49,595 nt of DNA from CAIWHR01 sp039915505 (lineage in GTDB: Bacteria > Pseudomonadota > Gammaproteobacteria > Burkholderiales > Casimicrobiaceae), in NCBI GenBank assembly GCA_039915505.1, contig JBDSND010000022.1:1-49595 (forward strand), in the 5' to 3' direction. Under the pieces are notes generated by a model that searched no databases, had not been told where the DNA came from, and saw nothing but the letters and a program-made list of their open reading frames with translations. Shown in pieces: positions 42,949 to 49,595 of the stretch (the first letter of the stretch is position 1; every line of letters starts with the position of its first letter). Made by a program: the position numbers and the translations under genes.

Positions 42949-45104
42949 CCGGGCTGCTGCCGTCGCGTGGCGTGCGCTGGATGCTGTTGATCCTGGCGTG
43001 CCTCGCCGCCATCTCGCTGTTCCTGCTCGCCACGGCGTCGGCGAACACGGCGCTGTTCGCGAGCCAGTATGACCTTCTGCTGGTACTGAACGGGACTCTG
43101 GTCGTGCTGCTGATGCTGCTGGTCGGCTACCAGCTCCTGCGCCTGCGACGCAAGCTACGCAAGGGCATCTTCGGCGCGCGCCTCGCCGTGCGTCTGGTGG
43201 TGTTCTTCACGCTCGTCGCCGTGCTGCCCGGCGCGCTGGTGTACGCAGTGTCGGTGCAGTTTCTCGGACGCAGCATCGAAAGCTGGTTCGACGTGCGGGT
43301 CGACCGCGCCCTGGAAGGCGGCCTCAACATCGGCCGGAACGCCCTCGACTACCTACTTAAGGAAACTACCAACAAGGCCAACCAGGTGGCGCTGGTACTC
43401 GGCGACTCCTCGGGGCCAGCCGTCGGGCCGCGTCTCAATCGTCTTGCCGAGCAGGCCGGCATGGCCGAGGCGGCACTCTTCACCACCAGTGGCAACCTGG
43501 TCGCCGTCGCCGGCATCAGTGGCTCGACCGCCGCGCCCGAGGCCCCTTCTCCCGCCGTCGTGCGTCGGGCGCGCCTGCAGCAGGCCACCGCCCTTCCCGA
43601 GCAGCGCAGCGATGGCGGCATCCTGCTGCGGGTGGTGGTGCCGGTGAACAGCAGCGATCCTGCCGAGCCGCTGCGCGTGCTGCAGGTGGTCGAGCCGGTA
43701 CCGCGTGCGCTCGCCCAGGAAATGGAAAAGGTCCAGGCCGGTTACCGGGACTATCAGGAGATCTCGTTCTCCAGGGGCGCGCTTAAACGGCTCTACGCCC
43801 TGACGCTCACCCTGACTTTGTTGCTCGCCCTGACCTCGGGGCTTGGCCTTGCGGTCGTCCTGTCGGAGCGCTTTGCCGCGCCGCTCGGCGCGCTCGCAGC
43901 AGGAACCCGGGCCGTGGCCCAGGGCGACTTCTCGCGTCGCCAGCCCGTCACCTCGAGCGACGAGCTCGGCGTGCTCACCCAATCGTTCAACATGATGACC
44001 GAGCAGCTCGCCGACGCGCAGCGGCGCACCGAGGAGTCGCGTCGTGCCATCGAGACCACGCGTGCCTACCTGGAAAGCATTCTCGGCAACCTTTCGGCGG
44101 GCGTGCTCGCCTTCGACGATCGCTATCGCCTGCGCATCGCCAACACCAGCGCGACGGTGGTCCTGCAGCAGCCTCTCGCGGATCTCACCGGCATGCCGCT
44201 CGCGCGCTGGGGGGAGACATTGCCGGCGCTCGGCGTGCTGGCCGGGTTGATCGAGGAAGGATTCCGCGGCAGCCGCGACGGCAACTGGCAGCGCCAGGCG
44301 GAGCTCGCGATCGCCAATATCACCCGCGTGCTGCTGCTGCGCGGCTCGCGCTTGCCCGTGTCGCCGGTCGCAGGCTATGTGGTGGTGTTCGACGACGTCA
44401 CCGATCTCGCCCAGGCGCAGCGCGATGCGGCCTGGGCCGAGGTTGCGCGCCGGCTGGCGCACGAGATCAAGAACCCGTTGACGCCCATCCAACTCTCTGC
44501 CGAGCGTCTCGAGCACAAGCTCGCCGCGAAGCTCGATGCGGCCGACCAGGAGACGCTACGCCGCGGCGCGCACACGATCATCGCCCAGGTCGCAGCCATG
44601 AAGCACATGGTCGACGATTTCGCGGTCTACGCGCGCCAGGCGGGGCCCGGCAAGCAGCAGCCTGTCGACGTCGGCGCCCTGCTCCTCGACGTTCTGGCGC
44701 TCTACGAGGACCTGCGTCCGCATGTGGTGCTATCGCTGCCGGATGAACCCGCCTACGTGCTGGGGGAGTCCACGCGACTGCGCCAGGTCATGCACAACCT
44801 GTTGAAGAACGCGGTCGACGCCCAGGCCGATACCGAGGAGCCGGGCTACGAGATCGCCGTGGTCGCGGATGACGAGCACGTCCGGCTGTCGTTCGCCGAT
44901 GCGGGTCCCGGCTTCAGCGACGAGCTGGTGCAGCACGCGTTCGAGCCCTACGTCACGACCAAGGCCAAGGGCACGGGTCTCGGGCTCGCGATCGTCAAGA
45001 AGATCGTCGAGGAGCATCACGGCCGGGTCGAACTCGGCGGGCGCGAACCGCGCGGGGCAGTCATTACGATCGTCCTGCCGCGCATTTCGGCCCCCGGCCC
45101 ATGA
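42903..45104 (+). CDS. ntrY: NtrY-type membrane sensor histidine kinase
   Basis: A 733-residue inner-membrane sensor kinase. Two N-terminal helices and a third (about 25-120) precede a periplasmic/extracytoplasmic sensor part, a further helix (TLTLTLLLALTSGLGLAVVL, about 300-320), a HAMP domain, a PAS domain (AYLESILGNLSAGVLAFDDRYRL) and a HisKA domain with phospho-His520 in RLAHEIKNPLTPIQL. The ATPase domain has the N-box NLLKNAVDAQ and G-box GTGLGLAIVKKI. This layout is that of NtrY. Start ATG 42903 overlaps DUF4390; ATG 42930 is possible. The regulator gene follows after 32 bases. The input signal is unknown. Confidence 0.92.
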   Translation: MVDAIRLVPMDIRDVTGLLPSRGVRWMLLILACLAAISLFLLATASANTALFASQYDLLLVLNGTLVVLLMLLVGYQLLRLRRKLRKGIFGARLAVRLVVFFTLVAVLPGALVYAVSVQFLGRSIESWFDVRVDRALEGGLNIGRNALDYLLKETTNKANQVALVLGDSSGPAVGPRLNRLAEQAGMAEAALFTTSGNLVAVAGISGSTAAPEAPSPAVVRRARLQQATALPEQRSDGGILLRVVVPVNSSDPAEPLRVLQVVEPVPRALAQEMEKVQAGYRDYQEISFSRGALKRLYALTLTLTLLLALTSGLGLAVVLSERFAAPLGALAAGTRAVAQGDFSRRQPVTSSDELGVLTQSFNMMTEQLADAQRRTEESRRAIETTRAYLESILGNLSAGVLAFDDRYRLRIANTSATVVLQQPLADLTGMPLARWGETLPALGVLAGLIEEGFRGSRDGNWQRQAELAIANITRVLLLRGSRLPVSPVAGYVVVFDDVTDLAQAQRDAAWAEVARRLAHEIKNPLTPIQLSAERLEHKLAAKLDAADQETLRRGAHTIIAQVAAMKHMVDDFAVYARQAGPGKQQPVDVGALLLDVLALYEDLRPHVVLSLPDEPAYVLGESTRLRQVMHNLLKNAVDAQADTEEPGYEIAVVADDEHVRLSFADAGPGFSDELVQHAFEPYVTTKAKGTGLGLAIVKKIVEEHHGRVELGGREPRGAVITIVLPRISAPGP

Positions 45105-45136
45105 CGTCGTCAACGGTAAGGTAGGATACGCACGCG

Positions 45137-46447
45137 ATGAATGCAGCTGCCAGGGACATACTCATTGTCGACGACGAGGTCGGCATCCGCGAACTCCTTT
45201 CCGAGATCCTGCAGGACGAAGGGTATCGGGTGAGCGTGGCGGAGAACGCGGGCGAGGCGCGGGCCTACCGGCTGCGCGCACAGCCCGCGCTGGTGTTGCT
45301 CGACATCTGGATGCCGGACACCGATGGCGTGACGCTCCTGCGCGAATGGGGTGCGTCCGGACTGCTTACGATGCCCGTGGTGATGATGTCCGGGCACGGC
45401 ACGATCGAGACCGCGGTCGAAGCCACCAAGATCGGCGCCTTCGATTTCCTGGAAAAGCCGATCGGCTTGCAGAAGCTGCTCGGTACGGTCACCCGCGCAC
45501 TCAAGCTCGCCATGAACAAGGAGCCGCGGCGCGTATCGCTGGCGGCCCTGGGTGCGAGCGCGACGGTGCGCGATGTCGAGCGGCAGTTGGAGGTGCTACT
45601 CGCGGGCAAGAAGCCGGTCCTGATGCTCGGCGAATCCGGTACGGGCCACGACGTGGCGGCGACGGCGCTGCGACTGCCCGATGTGCCGTGGGTTACGCTC
45701 GCGAACGGCAGTCGCCTCGGCGCGAATCCGCTCGCGGTGCTCGAGGAAGCGCGCGAGGGCACGCTCTACTGCGCCGAGATCGGCCAGTACGCCAAAAACG
45801 AGCAGAAGGGTCTAGCCTTCCTGTTGCCGAAACTCGATCGCGCCAACGTGACCCTGGTGTGCACCAGCGCGGAGCCACTCGGCAATCTCGCTGCGGAGGG
45901 CCGCTTCGATCCGGCGCTGCTGGCCGCGTTGTCGGTCGGCGCAGTCCTCCTGCCACCGCTGCGCGGTCGGCGCGACGACATCCCGCTGCTCATCGAGCGC
46001 TATTGGGAGGACGTCGTGGCGGCTCAGCAGGGGGCGCACCAGGCGGTCGCGCGCACGTTCGGATCCTTGCAGGCGAATGCCGTGACGGCGCTTGCCGGCG
46101 CGTACTGGCCGGGGAACCTCGAGCACTTGCGAAACGTGGTCACCAACCTCGCCCTGCTGCCCGGTCCCGGGGACGTGACGCCGGAGCACGTGAAGCGTCT
46201 TCTGGGCGAGACCGCCGCTGCCCCCCAGCAGGTCGCTCCGGAGATCACCGCGCGTTTCTTCGAGCTGCCGCTACGCGAGGCGCGCGAGGCATTCGAGCGG
46301 ATCTACTTCGAGCAGCTGCTCGGTCGCGAGCAGAGCAACATGAGCCGGGTCGCGGAAAAAGCTGGACTCGAGCGCACGCATCTGTATCGCAAGCTCAAAC
46401 AGCTCAATATTCGTTTCGCGCGCAGGGGCGAAGACACCAGCTGCTGA
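45137..46447 (+). CDS. ntrX: NtrX-like response regulator with degenerate sigma54-interaction domain
   Basis: A 436-residue regulator. The receiver (1-125) is intact with Asp56 in LLDIWMPDTDG and Lys108. The central region aligns with the NtrC-type AAA+ domain but is decayed: Walker A reads GESGTGHDV at 166-174 with His171 in place of lysine, Walker B reads GTLYCAEIG with Ala213 for the Asp, the GAFTGA loop is absent (about 38 residues separate Walker A and B, against about 65 in NtrC), and the arginine-finger FRxDLxxRL is not kept. The C-terminal Fis-type helix-turn-helix (NMSRVAEKAGLERTHLYRKL) is intact. So it can probably be phosphorylated and bind DNA but not hydrolyse ATP or remodel sigma54. 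It is the partner of NtrY directly upstream. Confidence 0.9.
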   Translation: MNAAARDILIVDDEVGIRELLSEILQDEGYRVSVAENAGEARAYRLRAQPALVLLDIWMPDTDGVTLLREWGASGLLTMPVVMMSGHGTIETAVEATKIGAFDFLEKPIGLQKLLGTVTRALKLAMNKEPRRVSLAALGASATVRDVERQLEVLLAGKKPVLMLGESGTGHDVAATALRLPDVPWVTLANGSRLGANPLAVLEEAREGTLYCAEIGQYAKNEQKGLAFLLPKLDRANVTLVCTSAEPLGNLAAEGRFDPALLAALSVGAVLLPPLRGRRDDIPLLIERYWEDVVAAQQGAHQAVARTFGSLQANAVTALAGAYWPGNLEHLRNVVTNLALLPGPGDVTPEHVKRLLGETAAAPQQVAPEITARFFELPLREAREAFERIYFEQLLGREQSNMSRVAEKAGLERTHLYRKLKQLNIRFARRGEDTSC

Positions 46448-46472
46448 GCGGTGGGCCGGAGCTTAGATCACA

Positions 46473-48344
46473 GTGGCCGCGCATACAGAGAATCGGAGGC
46501 GCCTCATCCTCGGCGCTATCGGCGTCGTCTTTGGCGACATCGGCACCTCGCCGCTCTACACGCTGCGCGAGGTCTTCGCGGGCTCGCATCGGCTGCCGCT
46601 CGTGGAAGAGAACGTGCTCGGCCTGCTGTCGATCGTCTTCTGGTCGCTGATGGTCGTGGTGTCGTTCAAGTACGTCACGCTCGTCATGCGCGCCGACAAC
46701 CGGGGCGAGGGCGGGATTCTTGCGTTGACGGCACTGGTTGCGCGCGGGATGGAGGATCGCGGCCGCTCGCGGTGGTGGCTGGTAGGCCTTGGCATCGTCG
46801 GCGCGTCGATGTTCTATGGCGACGGCATGATCACCCCGGCGATCTCGGTGCTCTCCGCCGTCGAGGGCCTGGGGATCATCACGCCGCGGATGCACGAATA
46901 CATCGTGCCGGTGACGATGGGCATCCTGATCGCGCTTTTCTCGATCCAGAAGCGCGGCACCGGCGCGGTGGGCGTGCTCTTTGGACCAATCTGCGTGGTG
47001 TGGTTCGCGGTTCTGGCCATCCTCGGGGTGATGCACATCTTGCAAAACCCTGGCGTGCTGGCCGCGTTGTCCCCGCGCTATGCCGCGCTATTCGTCATGG
47101 CGAATCCCGGGTCGACCTTTCTCGCCCTGGGCGCCGTCGTGCTCGCGGTGACCGGCACCGAGGCGCTCTATGCCGACATGGGTCATTTCGGAGCGCCCGC
47201 CATCCGACGCGCGTGGCTCCTCTTCGTGCTTCCGGCCCTGGTGTTGAACTACTTCGGACAGGGCGCCCTGCTCATCAATGATCCCGCAGCGATCAAGAAT
47301 CCGTTCTACCTGATGGCACCCGAGACGGTGCTGGTGCCGCTGGTGGTGCTGGCGACTTTTGCCACCGTCATCGCCTCCCAGGCCGTGATTTCCGGCGCGT
47401 TCTCGCTGACCCGCGCCGCGATCCAGATGGGCTATTGCCCGCGCCTCAAGATCCAGCATACGTCCGAGCGCACGATCGGCCAGATTTACGTGCCGTTCAT
47501 CAACTGGACGCTGCTTATCGCCGTGTCGATTCTGGTGCTGGGATTCCGGAGCTCGACCGCGCTGGCCGGCGCCTACGGCGTGGCCGTGACCATGCAGATG
47601 ATGATCGACTCGATCCTCATCTTCTTCGTCATGCGTCGGATCTGGAACTGGTCGCTGCCGCTCGCCGCCGCGATTGCAGCGCCGCTGCTCGCGGTCGACT
47701 TTGCGTTCTTCGCCTCGAACTCGCTCAAGATTCCCGACGGCGGTTGGTTCCCGTTACTCGTCGGCATTCTGGTGCTCATCCTGCTCACGACGTGGAAGCG
47801 GGGGCGATCGGTGCTCATGGACCGGCTGTCCGAGGACTCGATGCCCCTCGACATCTTCATCGAGAGCATCACCTCCAGCCCTCCCGCGCGGGTGTCGGGC
47901 ACGGCCGTGTTCCTCACCTCGACCCAGAATCGCGTCCCGCACGCGCTGCTCCATAACCTGAAGCACAACAAGGTGCTTCACGAGCGCGTGGTGTTCCTTA
48001 CGGTGGTGACCCGCGACATCCCGAGGGTGCCTGTCGCCGAGCAGCTCGACGTGATCGAGCTCGGCGCGAACTTCTGGCAAATCGAAGGTAGCTTCGGCTT
48101 CATGGAGGATCCCGACGTGCCAGCGCTGCTCGAAACCTGCGAGGCGCGCGGACTTGGGTTCGACATGATGGACACTTCGTTTTTCGTGTCCCGGGAGACT
48201 CTCATCCCGACGGTCGCGCCAGGGATGGCGTTGTGGCGCGAGCGGCTCTTTGTGTCGCTCTCCAAGAACGCCGTGAAGGCGAGCGACTTCTTCCACGTCC
48301 CCACTAACCGCGTGGTCGAGCTCGGCACGCAGGTCGAGCTCTAG
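46473..48344 (+). CDS. kup: Low-affinity potassium transport protein Kup (TrkD)
   Basis: A proton-coupled K+ importer of the KUP/HAK/KT family, 623 residues. The N-terminus LILGAIGVVFGDIGTSPLYTLREVF and GEGGILALTALV are family signatures; about twelve membrane helices (roughly 10-440) are followed by a cytoplasmic domain with PRVPVAEQLDVIELG and FFVSRETLIP. The start is GTG 46473, which leads straight into the conserved N-terminus. It lies 25 bases after the ntrX stop, so it may be co-transcribed with ntrYX. Kup in that position is consistent with control of potassium by that system, but this is only inference. Confidence 0.96.
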   Translation: MAAHTENRRRLILGAIGVVFGDIGTSPLYTLREVFAGSHRLPLVEENVLGLLSIVFWSLMVVVSFKYVTLVMRADNRGEGGILALTALVARGMEDRGRSRWWLVGLGIVGASMFYGDGMITPAISVLSAVEGLGIITPRMHEYIVPVTMGILIALFSIQKRGTGAVGVLFGPICVVWFAVLAILGVMHILQNPGVLAALSPRYAALFVMANPGSTFLALGAVVLAVTGTEALYADMGHFGAPAIRRAWLLFVLPALVLNYFGQGALLINDPAAIKNPFYLMAPETVLVPLVVLATFATVIASQAVISGAFSLTRAAIQMGYCPRLKIQHTSERTIGQIYVPFINWTLLIAVSILVLGFRSSTALAGAYGVAVTMQMMIDSILIFFVMRRIWNWSLPLAAAIAAPLLAVDFAFFASNSLKIPDGGWFPLLVGILVLILLTTWKRGRSVLMDRLSEDSMPLDIFIESITSSPPARVSGTAVFLTSTQNRVPHALLHNLKHNKVLHERVVFLTVVTRDIPRVPVAEQLDVIELGANFWQIEGSFGFMEDPDVPALLETCEARGLGFDMMDTSFFVSRETLIPTVAPGMALWRERLFVSLSKNAVKASDFFHVPTNRVVELGTQVEL

Positions 48345-48455
48345 CTAGTGTCCCGAAACCCACGTTGGTGAGTACGCTTGGATGCCTGAGGCGTTGTCGT
48401 GCAGCGAACTTCCAATTCGGGACGTTAGCCCTTCTTTGGAGCCCACCAAAGACGA

Positions 48456-48476
48456 ACGCCGGCACGAGGCCGGCGT
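48456..48476 (-). terminator. rpoH terminator hairpin
   Basis: ACGCCGGC (48456-48463) and GCCGGCGT (48469-48476) form an eight-pair stem with a five-base loop. Read in the rpoH direction it is followed by a T-rich TCGTCTTT. It lies about 37 bases after the rpoH stop, in the convergent gap with kup. Confidence 0.6.
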
Positions 48477-48512
48477 CCGGGCGTGCGAGGCACGCGTGGT
48501 GCTGGCGCCGGA

Positions 48513-49373
48513 TCAGGCGACTGCGGCCATCTCCGTACGCATGGTCTTGATGGCCTTGCTCTCGATCTGGCGGATTCGCTCGGCGGAAACGCCGTACTCG
48601 TCGGCGAGATCCTGCAGTGTCGCCTGATCCTCCTCGCGCAACCAGCGCGATTCGATGATGCGGCGACTGCGGTCGTCGAGCTTGGCGAGCGCGCTCGTGA
48701 GGCCGGTCGTCCGGTTTCGCGCCGTTTCCTGGCGCTCGAGGATCCGCGCCGGCTCGTCTTCGTCGTTGCTGAGATAGGCGAGCGGAGACACCGGTGTCTC
48801 GCCGTCGTCGTTGGGCGTCGGATCGATGGAGACATCCCGACCGGTCAGCCGGGTTTCCATCTCGAAGACTTCCTCGGTCTTCACCCCGAGGTCCTTGGCG
48901 ATGCCCGCGGCCTCGGATGGCGTCAGGGCGGCCATGCTGGTCTTCATCGAACGCAGGTTGAAAAAGAGCTTGCGCTGGGCCTTGGTGGTGGCGATCTTCA
49001 CCAGGCGCCAGTTGCGCAGGATGTACTCGTGGATCTCCGCGCGAATCCAATGCAGCGCGAACGAAACGAGGCGCACGCCGCGCTCGGGATCGAAGCGCCG
49101 CACGGCCTTCATGAGTCCGACGTTGCCTTCCTGGATGAGGTCTGCTTGCGGCAGCCCGTAGCCGAGGTATTTACGGCTCACTGCCACCACCAGACGCAGG
49201 TGCGACAGGACGAGCGCGCGCGCGGCCGCCACGTCATTGTCCCGCTGCAAGCGCCGGCCGAGAGCGACTTCCTGCTCCGCCGTCAGCAGCGGAAAGCGGT
49301 TCACCGCCTGGATGTAATGATCCAGGCTGCCCAGGGAGGAAGGCGTGGGAAAGGAAAGGGCGGTCGTGGACAT
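48513..49373 (-). CDS. rpoH: RNA polymerase heat-shock sigma factor sigma32
   Basis: Sigma32 directs transcription of chaperone and protease genes on heat shock. The 286-residue protein has region 2 (DLIQEGNVGLMKAVRRFDPERGVRLVSFALHWIRAEIHEYIL), the RpoH box QRKLFFNLR that is unique to this sigma factor, region 3 and region 4.2 (TLQDLADEYGVSAERIRQIE). ATG 49373 has GGAG eight bases upstream; the TTG codon before it is ignored. A perfect CIRCE operator 70 bases upstream indicates HrcA control of its transcription. It is convergent with kup. Confidence 0.96.
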   Translation of the reverse strand: MSTTALSFPTPSSLGSLDHYIQAVNRFPLLTAEQEVALGRRLQRDNDVAAARALVLSHLRLVVAVSRKYLGYGLPQADLIQEGNVGLMKAVRRFDPERGVRLVSFALHWIRAEIHEYILRNWRLVKIATTKAQRKLFFNLRSMKTSMAALTPSEAAGIAKDLGVKTEEVFEMETRLTGRDVSIDPTPNDDGETPVSPLAYLSNDEDEPARILERQETARNRTTGLTSALAKLDDRSRRIIESRWLREEDQATLQDLADEYGVSAERIRQIESKAIKTMRTEMAAVA

Positions 49374-49439
49374 CAACGGTCTCCTTTGTCACTGGACATG
49401 GGAACGCCGGAAGGATTCGGCAGGCCCCAATCGAGAGGC

Positions 49440-49469
49440 ATTTTAGCACTCACACCATAAGAGTGCTAA
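49440..49469 (-). promoter_or_regulatory. rpoH promoter overlapping CIRCE
   Basis: On the minus strand TTAGCA (49469-49464), 18-base spacer, TAAAAT (49445-49440). The -35 lies in one CIRCE arm and the -10 overlaps the other, so a bound HrcA would cover both elements. Both hexamers are only moderate matches. Confidence 0.5.
49443..49469. promoter_or_regulatory. CIRCE operator (HrcA binding site)
   Basis: TTAGCACTC (49443-49451), nine-base spacer, GAGTGCTAA (49461-49469): all 18 arm positions and the spacing match the CIRCE consensus. HrcA, a GroE-dependent repressor, binds such sites. It is 70 bases upstream of the rpoH ATG. Confidence 0.95.
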
Positions 49470-49474
49470 GCCGC

Positions 49475-49522
49475 CCAGGAGTTCCCGATGGATTTAGTCG
49501 GGTAAGCGCGACGAACTCCTGG
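49475..49522. repeat. nested inverted repeat upstream of rpoH
   Basis: CCAGGAGTTC (49475-49484) pairs perfectly with GAACTCCTGG (49513-49522); inside, CCCGA (49484-49488) pairs with TCGGG (49498-49502). The structure is six bases from the CIRCE arm. It may terminate the gene to the right of the window, or be a regulatory hairpin. Confidence 0.7.
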
Positions 49523-49595
49523 TACGGGACGCGGCTTCGAGGGACAGGCTTCGATTTCAAAACCAGAGCCGCCGTTCCGCGCATCCCCCGCGCGA

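Overview
The window is one contiguous piece of a high-GC bacterial chromosome centred on the replication origin neighbourhood. Gene content and order (atpB-atpI, parB-parA-rsmG-mnmG, rpmH-rnpA-yidD-yidC-mnmE divergent from dnaA-dnaN-gyrB, def-fmt-rsmB-DUF4390-ntrY-ntrX, and an rpoH gene under a CIRCE operator) point to a betaproteobacterium. No species can be named from the sequence alone.

Layout. 1-1285 (minus): 5' part of atpB, then atpI with a sigma70-type promoter. 1287-2777 (minus): a MoaD/ThiS-type ubiquitin-like protein paired with a BNR-repeat propeller protein. 2913-3419 (plus): a Prx5-type peroxiredoxin. 3483-7758 (minus): parB, parA, rsmG and mnmG, with two parS sites just upstream of mnmG. 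7879-23465 is an accessory block between mnmG and mnmE: GTP-dependent PEP carboxykinase, an AbrB-family membrane protein, a polar amino-acid ABC transporter beside a 2,2-dialkylglycine decarboxylase-like PLP enzyme, a ProX-type editing protein, a YihY/BrkB membrane protein, and a signalling module. That module is a small protein, a soluble PAS-rich hybrid histidine kinase and a metallo-beta-lactamase-receiver fusion. 23748-27787 (minus): mnmE, yidC, yidD, rnpA, rpmH. 28161-33612 (plus): dnaA, dnaN, gyrB. 33679-39116 (minus): topoisomerase III, dprA and a LysM protein. 39224-48344 (plus): def, fmt, rsmB, DUF4390, ntrY, an ntrX-like regulator and kup. 48513-49373 (minus): rpoH.

How it works together. 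DnaA boxes lie over the dnaA promoter and in the dnaA-dnaN gap, and parS sites lie beside parAB, so initiation, clamp loading and origin segregation are encoded together. The rpmH operon carries ribosome, RNase P, membrane-insertion and tRNA-modification genes. The def-fmt-rsmB block handles N-terminal formyl-Met and 16S rRNA methylation and runs into a membrane two-component system.

Points most worth a second look: (1) the hybrid kinase / MBL-REC module; (2) rnpA has no ATG, GTG or TTG start upstream of its conserved N-terminus and its frame stays open through all of rpmH; (3) the NtrX-like protein has lost Walker A lysine, Walker B aspartate and the GAFTGA loop; (4) the PLP enzyme has a four-cysteine segment and altered pocket residues next to its own transporter; (5) the MoaD-like / propeller pair; (6) a perfect CIRCE operator interleaved with the rpoH promoter.
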